A stretch of 64,000 nt of DNA, taken from contig JBIIZD010000001.1 of assembly GCA_044346445.1 (NCBI GenBank), positions 6,076 through 70,075 on the forward strand, read 5' to 3'. The DNA comes from CAISGS01 sp044346445 (GTDB lineage: Bacteria > Pseudomonadota > Alphaproteobacteria > Caulobacterales > Caulobacteraceae). The notes beneath the pieces were generated by a model. The model saw only the letters and a list, made by a program, of their open reading frames with translations, ran no database searches and had not been told where the DNA came from. The first letter of the stretch is position 1, and every line of letters starts with the position of its first letter. The position numbers and the translations under genes are program-made. Positions 24,682-33,836 of the stretch are shown here, in pieces.

Positions 24682-25866
24682 ATGACCGAAGACCCGCATG
24701 CTTGGGAGACCGCCACCCGTCTGATCCGGGGCGGAACCCTGCGCACGGCGTTTAACGAGACATCGGAAGCCTTGTTCCTGACCCAGAGCTTTGTCTATGA
24801 CACGGCCGAAAGCGCGGTGGCCCGGTTTAATGGCGATGAGCCGGGCTATGTCTATTCACGCTTTGCCAATCCCACCGTCCAGATGTTCGAAGACCGGCTG
24901 GCCCTGCTGGAAGGCGCGCAGTCCTGCCGCGCCCAGACCTCGGGCATGGCGGCTGTGCATGCTTCCCTGATGGGCCTATTGCGGGCCGGCGATCATCTGG
25001 TTGCGGGCCGCGCCCTGTTTGGCTCTTGCCGCTGGATTGTCGCTGAATGGTTGCCGCGGTTTGGTATTGAGACCACCATGGTTGATGCCACCGACCTTAA
25101 GGCCTGGCAGGACGCGATCCGCCCCAATACCAGGGTGTTCTTGATCGAGACCCCAGCCAATCCCTTGCTGGAAATCACCGATATTGCCGCTGTGTCCAAG
25201 CTGGCCAAGGCTGCCGGGGCCAAGGTGGTGGTGGATAATGTCTTTGCCACCCCGATCTTCCAAAAGCCCTTGGAACTGGGGGCCGATGTGGTGGTCTATT
25301 CGGCGACCAAGCATATTGACGGCCAGGGCCGGGTTCTGGGCGGCGCAATCTTGGGTCAGACGGCGCTTTTGGACGAAGCCTATCGCGACATGCTGCGCCA
25401 TACGGGCCCTGCCCTATCGCCGTTTAATGCCTGGGTCCTGCTCAAGGGCCTGGAGACGCTGGACCTAAGGGTGCGCCGTCAGACCGAGACCGCCGCCGTC
25501 CTGGCCGATCAGGTGGCCGACCATGCCAAGACCCAACGGATTTTCTATCCCTTCCGCAAGGATCACCCGCAATATGCCGTGGCCAAGGCCCAGATGACGG
25601 GCGGCGGCAGCCTGCTGGCCTTTGATCTGGGGTCACGTCAGGCCGCCTTCAACTTCCTCAATGCCTTGGAAATTGTCGATATTTCCAATAATCTGGGCGA
25701 TGCCAAGTCCATGGCCACCCATCCCCCAACCACGACCCACCGGGCCGTGCCCGAAGCCGAGCGCCTGGCCATTGGCGTGACCGAGGGCACAGTGCGCCTA
25801 TCTGTGGGCCTGGAGGATGTCAGGGATCTCGGCCGCGACATTGCAAGGGCACTGGACGCGGCATGA
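24682..25866 (+). CDS. metZ: O-succinylhomoserine sulfhydrylase
   Basis: A 394-residue PLP enzyme of methionine synthesis that makes homocysteine from O-succinylhomoserine and sulfide. The cofactor lysine is in SATKHIDGQGR; VYSRFANPTVQMFEDRLALLEGA, TSGMAAVHASLM and VVDNVFATP are characteristic of the Cys/Met metabolism family. HIDGQGRVLGG favours MetZ over cystathionine gamma-synthase. AGGAGC precedes the ATG. Its stop overlaps the apaG start by ATGA, so the two form one unit. I looked for a SAM-II riboswitch upstream and saw none. Confidence 0.92.
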   Translation: MTEDPHAWETATRLIRGGTLRTAFNETSEALFLTQSFVYDTAESAVARFNGDEPGYVYSRFANPTVQMFEDRLALLEGAQSCRAQTSGMAAVHASLMGLLRAGDHLVAGRALFGSCRWIVAEWLPRFGIETTMVDATDLKAWQDAIRPNTRVFLIETPANPLLEITDIAAVSKLAKAAGAKVVVDNVFATPIFQKPLELGADVVVYSATKHIDGQGRVLGGAILGQTALLDEAYRDMLRHTGPALSPFNAWVLLKGLETLDLRVRRQTETAAVLADQVADHAKTQRIFYPFRKDHPQYAVAKAQMTGGGSLLAFDLGSRQAAFNFLNALEIVDISNNLGDAKSMATHPPTTTHRAVPEAERLAIGVTEGTVRLSVGLEDVRDLGRDIARALDAA

Positions 25867-26297
25867 ACCGGATACCGCGCCGCACCCAGTCCCGCGGCTC
25901 ACCCATTTATGAGAAAAAGACCCGCGACATTCTGGTGCGGGTGCTCAGCGCCTATCTGCCCGAAGAGTCCGAGCCGGAAAACAGCCTGTATTACTGGGGC
26001 TATACGGTCGAGATCGAGAACCATGGCAGCGATACGGTCACCCTGATGTCGCGCCACTGGGTGATTACAGACGCGCTCAATCAGGTCCATGAGGTCAGGG
26101 GCGAAGGCGTGGTTGGCGACCAACCCGTGCTCAAGCCGCGCGAGGCCTATCGCTACACTTCGGGCAGCGCCCTGCGCACCACCAGCGGCACCATGCACGG
26201 CACCTATCAGATGCAGATCGAAGGCGGTGGCCAGTTCGACGTGGAAATCCCGCTATTTTCCCTCGACCTGCCCGGCGCCCGCAAGGTGCTGAACTAG
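25863..26297 (+). CDS. apaG: ApaG (CO2+/Mg2+ efflux-associated domain protein)
   Basis: A 144-residue protein that is essentially one ApaG domain, an immunoglobulin-like beta sandwich. YYWGYTVEIENHGSDTVTLMSRHWVITDA, then VRGEGVVGDQPVLKP and the Gly-rich turn SGTMHGTYQM are the family hallmarks. The molecular role is not settled; in E. coli it lies with apaH and ksgA, here it overlaps metZ. It converges on hslO and the two share a CTAG at their stops. Confidence 0.92.
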   Translation: MNRIPRRTQSRGSPIYEKKTRDILVRVLSAYLPEESEPENSLYYWGYTVEIENHGSDTVTLMSRHWVITDALNQVHEVRGEGVVGDQPVLKPREAYRYTSGSALRTTSGTMHGTYQMQIEGGGQFDVEIPLFSLDLPGARKVLN

Positions 26298-27217
26298 GCG
26301 CTAGCAACCGTCTCTGGCGCGACATCATAGATGCGCGAGCAGTATTCACAAGTCACCCGGATGACGCCGTCATCCTCGACCATGCCTTCGCGCTCATCAT
26401 CGGAAAAAGACCGCAAGACCGAGACGATCCGGTCCTGGGAACAGCGGCACATGGCGCTGAGCGCCTTGGGCTCGAACATCCGCACGCCGTCTTCGTGAAA
26501 CAGCCGAAACAATAACCGTTCTGGCGAGACGGTCGGATCGATCAACTCGTCCTCGCCAACGGTCTCAAACAAGGCTTGTGACCGCTCCCAGGCGTCCTGG
26601 GTCGGGGCGCGGGCATCGTCCTCGGCGACGTTTTGCAAGACCATGCCGCCAGCGCGCCAGGACAAGGCCCCATCGGTCTGGATCTGGCCGACCGCCAAGC
26701 GAATTCGGGTCGGGGTCTGTTCGGACTGGGCGAAATATTGCTCGGCGCAGAGAGCCAGGGTCTCGCCCTCAATCGCCGTGACGCCCTGATAGCGGTCCAT
26801 GTCCGGGCCCTGATCAACCGTCATGATGAACAGGCCCTCGCCCAGCAGGGTTTTCGCCCCCGGCCGCACAAAGCCCTGACTGATTTCCGCAACCCGCTCA
26901 GCATCATAACGGCAATAGCCGCGCAGCCCCCCGACCGTGTCATAATCGGCCACCACATAGCGCACAGGCCCATCGCCTTGCGCCTGCATGATCAGGCGGC
27001 CCTCGAATTTCAGGCTGGCCCCGACCAGGGCCGCCAGGGTGCAGGCCTCGCCCAACAGATTGGCCACCGGCTTGGGATAGTCATGGCGGTTCAGAATATC
27101 GTCGACAACATCGCTCAGGCGCGCAATGCGGCCGCGCACGGCTTCGCGCTCGATCTGGAAGGCGGCCACCATATCGTCGGGCGCTCTGGGCAGGGTGTTC
27201 AGGTCAATATCGGTCAT
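26294..27217 (-). CDS. hslO: Redox-regulated chaperone Hsp33
   Basis: A 307-residue Hsp33 chaperone, switched on by oxidative stress. The zinc-redox centre is at the C-terminus: CRCSQDRI and, 30 residues on, CEYCSRIY, giving CxC and CxxC. The N-terminal substrate-binding domain shows LGEACTLAALVGASLKFEGRLIMQAQGDGPV. It follows argD-argF on the same strand with a 66-base gap, as in Caulobacter relatives. Confidence 0.94.
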   Translation of the reverse strand: MTDIDLNTLPRAPDDMVAAFQIEREAVRGRIARLSDVVDDILNRHDYPKPVANLLGEACTLAALVGASLKFEGRLIMQAQGDGPVRYVVADYDTVGGLRGYCRYDAERVAEISQGFVRPGAKTLLGEGLFIMTVDQGPDMDRYQGVTAIEGETLALCAEQYFAQSEQTPTRIRLAVGQIQTDGALSWRAGGMVLQNVAEDDARAPTQDAWERSQALFETVGEDELIDPTVSPERLLFRLFHEDGVRMFEPKALSAMCRCSQDRIVSVLRSFSDDEREGMVEDDGVIRVTCEYCSRIYDVAPETVASA

Positions 27218-27283
27218 GGCGGCTATATAGGGTGGCGCGGCGCTGCAATCCAGCCACCAGACGCCAAGCGCTCCGGCTGCGGA

Positions 27284-28219
27284 TCAATCCGTGCCAAGAC
27301 ACCAGGCCAGAACGGCCTTTTGCGCATGGATACGGTTTTCCGCCTCGTCAAACACCTTGGACTGGGGACCATCAATCACCCTGTCCGTTACCTCCTCGCC
27401 GCGATGCGCGGGCAGGCAGTGCAAAAACAGGGCATTCTTGGCCGCTAGGGCCATCAGGGCCTCATCGACCTGAAACGGCTCAAAGGCCCGGAGCCGCGCA
27501 TCATGATCGGTATCGCCCATCGAGACCCAGGTATCGGTAATGACGCAGTCTGCGCCCTCCACCGCCGCGCGGGGATCAGCCGTCATCTCGATATCTGCGC
27601 CCTGATCGGCGGCGCGGGCCAGATCGACCAGATCAGGATGATATTGCGGCGGGCAGCCAATGGTCAGGCGAAAGCCAAACCGGCTGGCAGCATGGATGAA
27701 GCTGGCACAGACATTATTGCCGTCACCGACCCAGGCAATGGTCTTGCCCGCGACCGGGCCGCGATGCTCTTCCAGGGTCTGAAGATCGGCCAAGATCTGG
27801 CACGGATGGCTACGGTCGGTCAGGGCATTGATCACGGGCACGCTGGCGGCCTGGGCAAAGCGCTCGACATCCTCGTGGCGATTGGCGCGGATCATGACCG
27901 CATCGACCATGCGCGACAGGACCCGGGCCGTATCCTCGATCGGCTCGCCCCGGCCAAGCTGCATATCGGCGGCATTGGCAATTATGCTGGCCCCGCCAAG
28001 CTGGCGAATGGCGGCATCAAACGAAAATCGGGTCCGGGTGGAGTTTTTCTCAAAAATCATGGCAAGCGTGCGGCCCGCCGCGGGCGCGTCGCTATCGACC
28101 ACAGCCTGACCCCAGCCGCGCCGCGCCGCCTTGCGGGCATGGGCGTCATCCAGAATGCCGCGCAGGCTGGCCGCGTCGAGCCGCCAAATATCCAAAAAAT
28201 GCCGAACAGACGGTTTCAT
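27284..28219 (-). CDS. argF: Ornithine carbamoyltransferase
   Basis: A 311-residue enzyme making citrulline from ornithine and carbamoyl phosphate. The carbamoyl-phosphate loop is FEKNSTRTRFSF, HPCQILADL follows near residue 135, and ornithine binding is seen in the SMGDTDHD region and in HCLPAHRGEEVTD. ATG 28219 begins the conserved RHFLDIWRLD; the open frame upstream carries no homology. It lies 101 bases after argD on the same strand and the two probably form an operon. Confidence 0.95.
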   Translation of the reverse strand: MKPSVRHFLDIWRLDAASLRGILDDAHARKAARRGWGQAVVDSDAPAAGRTLAMIFEKNSTRTRFSFDAAIRQLGGASIIANAADMQLGRGEPIEDTARVLSRMVDAVMIRANRHEDVERFAQAASVPVINALTDRSHPCQILADLQTLEEHRGPVAGKTIAWVGDGNNVCASFIHAASRFGFRLTIGCPPQYHPDLVDLARAADQGADIEMTADPRAAVEGADCVITDTWVSMGDTDHDARLRAFEPFQVDEALMALAAKNALFLHCLPAHRGEEVTDRVIDGPQSKVFDEAENRIHAQKAVLAWCLGTD

Positions 28220-28320
28220 CAAAAAATTCCCCAGACCCGCCTGGCCCAGAAGGCAAGAGCGGGAAAAGAAAGGCCTATGCGTGACAGGGATGACAGTCGT
28301 GTGACGCCCTGTACAGCCCC

Positions 28321-29541
28321 CTATGCCTTGGCCTTGGCGTGCTGGCGCGCAACCTCGCAGGCCTGGCCAATCTTGGCCACGGCCTCTTGCGCCTCCTCGA
28401 TCGTCAAGGTCAGGGGCGGCAAGAGCCGCACACAATTATCGCCGCCGCCTGCGACCAAAAGCTTTTGATCGCGCGCCAGCACCATAAAGTCGCGATTATT
28501 CGGGATCAGCTTGATACCAATCAACAGCCCACGACCACGCACATCAACAATAATGTCGGGATACTGGTCTTTCAGGCCATTAAGTTGCTGGGTGAAATAG
28601 CCCGCCACTTCGCGGACATTATCCAGGGTCTGGGGCTTGGCAATCTCGTCCACCGCTTCATAGGCCACCACCATGGCCAAGGGATTGCCGCCAAAGGTCG
28701 AGCCATGCGCGCCAACCACCATGCCCGCCGCCGCATCGCGGGTGGCCAGACACGCCCCGACCGGAAAGCCTGATCCCAGCGCCTTGGCCACAGCCATAAC
28801 ATCGGGGGCCGCACCGGACCACTCATAGGCAAAGAGCTTGCCCGTGCGGCCCAGACCGCACTGGACCTCGTCATAGATCAACAAAATGCCTTCTCGATCG
28901 CAAAGCTCGCGCAGGCCGCGCAGGCAGACATCGGGCACCGCGCGCGCGCCGCCCTCGCCCTGAACCGGCTCGATCATGATGGCTGCCGTGGTCGGGCCAA
29001 TCGCCGCCTTCAAGGCCTCATGATCACCAAACGGCAGATGGATATAGCCCGGCAGGCGCGGGCCAAACCCGTCCGTATAATTAGGATTGCCGCCAGCATT
29101 GACCGCCGCATAGGACCGGCCATGAAAAGCACCTTCAAAGGTGATAATGTCGATGCGCTCTGGATTGCCCTTGGCCGAATGATATTTGCGCGCCAGTTTC
29201 AGCGCGCATTCAATCGCTTCTGTGCCGGAATTGGTGAAAAACACCACATCGGCAAAGGTCTCGGCCGTCAAACGATCAGCCAGCTTTTCCTGCTCAGGAA
29301 TGCGGAAGATGTTGGAGACATGCCATAGCTTTTCGGCCTGGGTCTTGACGGCATTGACCAGTCGCGGATGAGCATGGCCAAGCGCATTGGTGGCAATACC
29401 GGCCATACAGTCCAGATAAACCTCGCCGTCCGTGCTGAACAGGCGCGCGCCCTCGCCGCGCTCGAACGCCAAGGGCGCACGATTATAGACCCCCATCAAA
29501 TGGGCTTGGGCGGCGGACGAAACAGGCGCTTGGCTGGACAA
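28321..29541 (-). CDS. argD: Acetylornithine aminotransferase
   Basis: A PLP-dependent class III aminotransferase, about 406 residues, acting on N-acetylornithine (and often succinyl-diaminopimelate) in arginine synthesis. FFTNSGTEAIECALKLARKY, FEGAFHGRSYAA, LLIYDEVQCGLGRTG and the HGSTFGGNPLA loop are visible; the PLP lysine is in AVAKALGSGFPVGA. The start is read as TTG at 29541 because GGAGGG lies six bases ahead; another TTG seven codons upstream and an ATG at 29496 are weaker choices. First gene of argD-argF. Confidence 0.93.
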   Translation of the reverse strand: MSSQAPVSSAAQAHLMGVYNRAPLAFERGEGARLFSTDGEVYLDCMAGIATNALGHAHPRLVNAVKTQAEKLWHVSNIFRIPEQEKLADRLTAETFADVVFFTNSGTEAIECALKLARKYHSAKGNPERIDIITFEGAFHGRSYAAVNAGGNPNYTDGFGPRLPGYIHLPFGDHEALKAAIGPTTAAIMIEPVQGEGGARAVPDVCLRGLRELCDREGILLIYDEVQCGLGRTGKLFAYEWSGAAPDVMAVAKALGSGFPVGACLATRDAAAGMVVGAHGSTFGGNPLAMVVAYEAVDEIAKPQTLDNVREVAGYFTQQLNGLKDQYPDIIVDVRGRGLLIGIKLIPNNRDFMVLARDQKLLVAGGGDNCVRLLPPLTLTIEEAQEAVAKIGQACEVARQHAKAKA

Positions 29542-29689
29542 GATATACCCTCCAATAGACAAGGCACCGAACCTGAAAATCTCGGAGCCGGAAGGCTATG
29601 GGTTGTCGCTGCGGAACAAGACCGTGTCAATCATGGCGCGATAAGATTGCTGCAAAACCGCGAAAAACTAAGCGCGCGTGACTTTTTCG

Positions 29690-30523
29690 TCAGGACTTCA
29701 GCCGATAACCGGTCCGAAACAGGTTCCAGCAGCTTATGGCCAAGATTACCACCAGACCTGCGGTCATGGCCATGCCGATCCCGATATTGCCGTCGGACAG
29801 GCCGATAAACCCATAGCGAAACCCGTCAATCAGATAAAAGAACGGATTAAAGTGCGAGGCCGTGCGAAACGGCTCAGGCAGGCTATCGACCAGATAAAAT
29901 GTGCCCGATAAAAACGTCATGGGCATGATCAAGAAATTGGTTACAGCCGCCAGATGATCGAACTTCTCGCTCCACAGCCCGGCCATAATCCCGATCAAGC
30001 CGAGGATCAATGAGGCGGCGACGGCGAAATAGACCACGGCCCACAAATGCGCCACGCCCCACTGCGTAAAGGGGGTAACCGCCAGGGCGGTGATGGTGCC
30101 GACAAAAACCCCGCGCGTGGCCGCCCCCAGACCAAACCCGACCAAGAGCTCAAGCGGAGACAAGGGCGGGGTTAGAAAGTCTGGCGTCAGGCCCATAATC
30201 TTGGCCTGGATCAGACTGGATGACGCATTGGCAAAGGAATTGTTCAATATAGCCATCATGATCAGGCCCGGTGCCACGAACTGGGCATAGGGCGTGCCGT
30301 GAATGGGCGGGCTAGCCCCTCGCATGGCAACCACAAAGATCAGCATATAGAGCAAGGTCGTCACCACAGGCGCGGCCACGGTCTGCATACCGACCTTCCA
30401 AAAGCGCCTTACCTCGCGCGCATAGAGGGTCATCATGCCCCGCCAGTTGACGCCGTTATAATCGCGCGGCAAAGGCGGTGTGGGCAGGGGCGCTCTGACC
30501 CCGGTCTGGCTGGAATTGGTCAT
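29690..30523 (-). CDS. ABC-2 type transporter permease
   Basis: A 277-residue inner-membrane permease with six hydrophobic segments. The ABC-2 signature is clear: an N-terminal amphipathic region (MTLYAREVRRFWKVGMQTVAAPVVTTLLYMLIF), then MGLTPDFLTPPLSPLELLVG and the long GLWSEKFDHLAAVTNFLIMPMTFLSGTFYLVDSLPEPFR. This type exports polysaccharides, lipids or drugs together with a separate ATPase. No ATPase gene is adjacent, so its partner must be encoded elsewhere. The ATG at 30523 follows AAGGCAAG. Confidence 0.88.
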   Translation of the reverse strand: MTNSSQTGVRAPLPTPPLPRDYNGVNWRGMMTLYAREVRRFWKVGMQTVAAPVVTTLLYMLIFVVAMRGASPPIHGTPYAQFVAPGLIMMAILNNSFANASSSLIQAKIMGLTPDFLTPPLSPLELLVGFGLGAATRGVFVGTITALAVTPFTQWGVAHLWAVVYFAVAASLILGLIGIMAGLWSEKFDHLAAVTNFLIMPMTFLSGTFYLVDSLPEPFRTASHFNPFFYLIDGFRYGFIGLSDGNIGIGMAMTAGLVVILAISCWNLFRTGYRLKS

Positions 30524-30698
30524 GGTTTCAGACTTGCCTTGATTGACTCTTTTTCGCAAGCCACACCTTGTCCAGAATTTGTCCCCAGATATTTGACCCC
30601 CTATATCTAGTTGGTCGTCAGTTTTTCATAACCACCTATTGTGTCTATTAAGCTTTGGTTTAGGATAGGCGTGAGGTTAACGTCCTTTGGAGTGCGAG

Positions 30699-31205
30699 AT
30701 GGGCTGGACAGATGAACGGGTCGAATTGCTGAAAAAACTCTGGGCCGATGGCCTCAGTGCAAGCCAGATTGCCAAACAGTTGGGCGGCGTGACGCGCAAT
30801 GCCGTGATCGGCAAGGTCCACCGGCTTGGCCTGTCTGGCCGAGCGGCCCCATCGCAGCCTGCGCGCCCCGCCTTCAAGGCCCCACGTGCGCCCCGCGCTG
30901 CGGTTGCGGCCCCTGCCGCGCCACGACGCATTGAGGCCCCAGCCCCGGCACCGGTCGCGGCCATGCCCACCTCGCCAGTCGTGTATAAGGAAGAGCCAGG
31001 CTCTGCCACGGTCCTGACGCTTGGCGCTCATATGTGCAAATGGCCGATTGGCGATCCCGCCTCGGACAGTTTCAGCTTTTGCGGTCGCCGGTCCTCGGAC
31101 GGTCCCTATTGCAGCGACCATGCACGGGTTGCCTATCAGCCCCAGCAAAAGCGCGTCCGTAGCGGCACTTCAGAACTCGCCCGCTCCTTGCGCCGCTATA
31201 TGTAA
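30699..31205 (+). CDS. gcrA: Cell-cycle regulator GcrA
   Basis: A 168-residue GcrA, the alphaproteobacterial factor that joins sigma-70 RNA polymerase and activates promoters bearing CcrM-methylated GANTC. The N-terminal DNA-binding part is WTDERVELLKKLWADGLSASQIAKQLGG and TRNAVIGKVHRLGLSGR. A Pro/Ala linker follows, and the C-terminal sigma-binding part has MCKWPIGDP, FCGRR and YCSDHARVAY. One GANTC site (GACTC, 30545-30549) lies in its upstream region. GcrA is essential in Caulobacter. Confidence 0.95.
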   Translation: MGWTDERVELLKKLWADGLSASQIAKQLGGVTRNAVIGKVHRLGLSGRAAPSQPARPAFKAPRAPRAAVAAPAAPRRIEAPAPAPVAAMPTSPVVYKEEPGSATVLTLGAHMCKWPIGDPASDSFSFCGRRSSDGPYCSDHARVAYQPQQKRVRSGTSELARSLRRYM

Positions 31206-31236
31206 AAAAGAGGGGACGGCCCAGAGCCATCCCCTC
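31204..31236 (-). terminator. Intrinsic terminator of the chemoreceptor gene
   Basis: A 7-base-pair stem (GAGGGGA/TCCCCTC, extendable by a GG/CC pair) is followed on the minus strand by six T residues (31204-31209). It lies 30 bases after the chemoreceptor stop. Because it begins at the gcrA stop codon, it may also slow transcription from that side. Confidence 0.75.
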
Positions 31237-31265
31237 AAGTCTGCCATCGTTACAGTCAGCGTGAT

Positions 31266-33521
31266 CTAGAATTCGTCCCACTGGCGAAGGTCTTCAGCCG
31301 TTGCGGCGCCAAGATTGGCAGGCAGCTTGGAAAGTTTGGACTGAACCTGGGCGACAGGGTTCTTGCCCGGCTTGTGCCGCACAGGGTCCGCCGCCTGAGG
31401 CCTGCGCGATGCAGGGGCACCAGAGCCTGTGTTGAATTGCGACATCTGGCGGGCCAGTTCGGCAGTTTCGGACTGTAGGCTGGATGCCGCTGCCGTGACC
31501 TCCTCGACCATGGCCGCGTTTTGCTGGGTAACCTGATCCATCTGATTGACCGCAGAATTGACCTGGGACAGGCCCGTGGCCTGCTCGGTAGACGAGGTGG
31601 CGATTTCGGAAATCAGGGTGTCGATCTCAGCAATATTGGCGACAATCCGCTCAAGCGATTGACCGGCCGCCGCCACCAGCTTGACCCCGGCATCCACCTG
31701 GCCGGAGCTGGCACTGATCAAGCCCTTGATCTCCTTAGCCGCCTCGCCGCAGCGCTGGGCCAAGGAGCGCACCTCGGAAGCCACCACCGCAAACCCGCGC
31801 CCAGCATCCCCGGCGCGCGCCGCCTCGACCCCAGCATTGAGGGCCAAAAGATTGGTCTGGAAGGCGATTTCATCGATCACGCCGACAATCTGGCCGATCT
31901 GACGTGAGGATTGCTCGATCTCGCCCATGGCCTTGACGGCATTTTGGACAACCTCGCCCGACTGGGTTGCGTCCGAGCGCGCATCGGTCATGGCCCCCGC
32001 CACCTTGCGCGCGCCCTCGGAACTGCGCGCGACGGTCGCGGTGATCTGGTCCAGGGCGGCGGCGGTTTCTTCCAGACTGGCGGCCTGTTGCTCGGTGCGG
32101 CGCGACAAGTCATCCGAGGCGCTGGTGATCTCATTGGCACCGGTTTGAATGCCGCCAGCGCTTTCCGTCACCGCACGCAAGGCCCGGGCCAGACCATCGA
32201 TTGCGCTGTTGTAATCGCTCTTGATCTTGGCAAACATGGGATCAAGCTCGACATCAATGCGGGCGGTCATATCGCCTTCAGACATCCGCGCCAGACGATC
32301 GGCCAAGACCTCGGTCATCTGGGCCTGGGCCGAATCGGACCGCGCCTTCATTTCGCGGTCGCGCGCTGCGGCTAACTCCGCGTCGGTAATATTCACCGCA
32401 TACTTGATCACCTTGACGGCGCGGCCATCCTTGTCGAGCACAGGATTATAGCTGGCCTGGAGCCAGATCGCGTCGCCGCTCTTGCCAACCCTTTCATACT
32501 TACCCGACGAAAACCGGCCATTGCCAAGATCGCTCCAGAACCGGCGATATTCATCGGTCGCGGCATAGGCGGGAGGCACAAAAATGCGATGATGTTGGCC
32601 GACAATCTCGCGCAGGGAATAGCCGACGGTCTGGAGGAAGTTTTCATTGGCGGTGATGATCGTACCATCGAGATTGAACTCAATACTGGCCTGCGACTTA
32701 TCGAGCGCCTTCGTGATCTGGTTGGCACCGGAATATTCATTGGCCTCTTCGGCGGCACTAATGTCGACGGCGTATTTGATCACCTTGTACGGACGGCCCT
32801 GGCCATCCAGCACCGGATTATAGCTGGCCTGCAGCCAGATCCTGTTGCCCGCCTTGCCCACACGCGGGAACTTGCCCGCTGAAAACTGGCCGGACGCTAG
32901 GTTGCGCCAGAACTGGCGATACTCCTCACTGGCGGCATAGGCGGAATCGACAAACATGCTGTGGTGCTGGCCGATGATTTCCTGGGCCCGATAGCCGACC
33001 GTCTTGAGGAAGTTTTCATTGGCCTCGACGATTGTGCCATCGAGATTGAACACAATCTTGGCCTGAGACTGGTCAAGGGCTGTGAGGATCTGATTGGACA
33101 GGGACTGGGCGCTGGCTTCTTCGGCTGCGGTAATATCCACCGCCAGCTTGATCACGCTGCTGGGCCGACCTTGGGAATCGAGGACCGGATTATAGCTAGC
33201 CTGGAGCCAGATGGTCTCGCCGCGCTTAGTGACCCGCTTGAACTTGTCCGCAACAAATTTGCCGGCATTAAGATCACTCCAGAACCTTTGATACTCATCA
33301 CTCGCAGCGATTTCGCGCGGGACGAACATACGGTGATGCTGGCCGACAATTTCAGACAGGCTATAGCCAACCGTTTTCAGGAAGTTCTCATTGGCATCGA
33401 TGATCGTGCCGTCAAGATTGAACACGATCGTCGCCTGAGACAGGTCAAGTGCCTTCAGAATCTGGCTGGCATCCGAAAACTGCTTTTGAAGCTTGGCGAT
33501 CTTTTTTTGCGAGTCGAACAC
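31266..33521 (-). CDS. Soluble chemoreceptor with three PAS domains
   Basis: A 751-residue methyl-accepting chemotaxis protein without membrane segments. Three PAS repeats of about 122 residues lie in a row, each with FNLDGTI..ANENFLKTVGY, IVGQHH.MFV and IWLQASYNPVLD. A HAMP-like linker follows, then the MCP signalling hairpin with IVGVIDEIAFQTNLLALNAGVEAARAG. The protein ends in QWDEF, which fits the x-W-x-x-F tether that binds CheR/CheB. The start is GTG 33521 after GGGGAAG. Ligand unknown; PAS domains of this class can carry heme or flavin. A cheW gene lies 7 kb away. Confidence 0.92.
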   Translation of the reverse strand: MFDSQKKIAKLQKQFSDASQILKALDLSQATIVFNLDGTIIDANENFLKTVGYSLSEIVGQHHRMFVPREIAASDEYQRFWSDLNAGKFVADKFKRVTKRGETIWLQASYNPVLDSQGRPSSVIKLAVDITAAEEASAQSLSNQILTALDQSQAKIVFNLDGTIVEANENFLKTVGYRAQEIIGQHHSMFVDSAYAASEEYRQFWRNLASGQFSAGKFPRVGKAGNRIWLQASYNPVLDGQGRPYKVIKYAVDISAAEEANEYSGANQITKALDKSQASIEFNLDGTIITANENFLQTVGYSLREIVGQHHRIFVPPAYAATDEYRRFWSDLGNGRFSSGKYERVGKSGDAIWLQASYNPVLDKDGRAVKVIKYAVNITDAELAAARDREMKARSDSAQAQMTEVLADRLARMSEGDMTARIDVELDPMFAKIKSDYNSAIDGLARALRAVTESAGGIQTGANEITSASDDLSRRTEQQAASLEETAAALDQITATVARSSEGARKVAGAMTDARSDATQSGEVVQNAVKAMGEIEQSSRQIGQIVGVIDEIAFQTNLLALNAGVEAARAGDAGRGFAVVASEVRSLAQRCGEAAKEIKGLISASSGQVDAGVKLVAAAGQSLERIVANIAEIDTLISEIATSSTEQATGLSQVNSAVNQMDQVTQQNAAMVEEVTAAASSLQSETAELARQMSQFNTGSGAPASRRPQAADPVRHKPGKNPVAQVQSKLSKLPANLGAATAEDLRQWDEF

Positions 33522-33688
33522 GTATCTTCCCCATTGATTGTGACTGGGCACGCACAATCGGGCCCGCGCGCTATCTATGCCTGGGGTGTTCCTAAGATTT
33601 GGTTTAAAGCCTAGTTATGAGTATAAAAAAGCTGCCGCGAGCAACATTCGCAGAATAGACTTGTTTTTTGCTGGGGACTTAAAAGGAT

Positions 33689-33772
33689 TGGTGCCCCCGG
33701 TCAGACTCGAACTGACACACCTCTCGGTACTCGATTTTGAGTCGAGCGCGTCTACCATTCCACCACGGGGGC
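33689..33772 (-). tRNA. tRNA-Leu (anticodon CAA)
   Basis: An 84-base class II tRNA with encoded CCA and a variable arm. The acceptor GCCCCCG pairs with CGGGGGC, the anticodon stem CTCGA/TCGAG encloses loop CTCAAAA, and the T loop is GTTCGAGTC. The anticodon CAA reads TTG leucine codons. Confidence 0.94.
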
Positions 33773-33836
33773 AAGCTTTTGGCTTGGTGCGGACCTTCTA
33801 GCAATGCCGATGGCCGCAAACAAGCCCGCAGATGCG

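Noticed and set aside
27503..28468. A 321-codon plus-strand open frame across argF and the argF-argD gap
   Set aside because: Antisense to two enzymes with intact motifs; no recognisable protein features or ribosome site.
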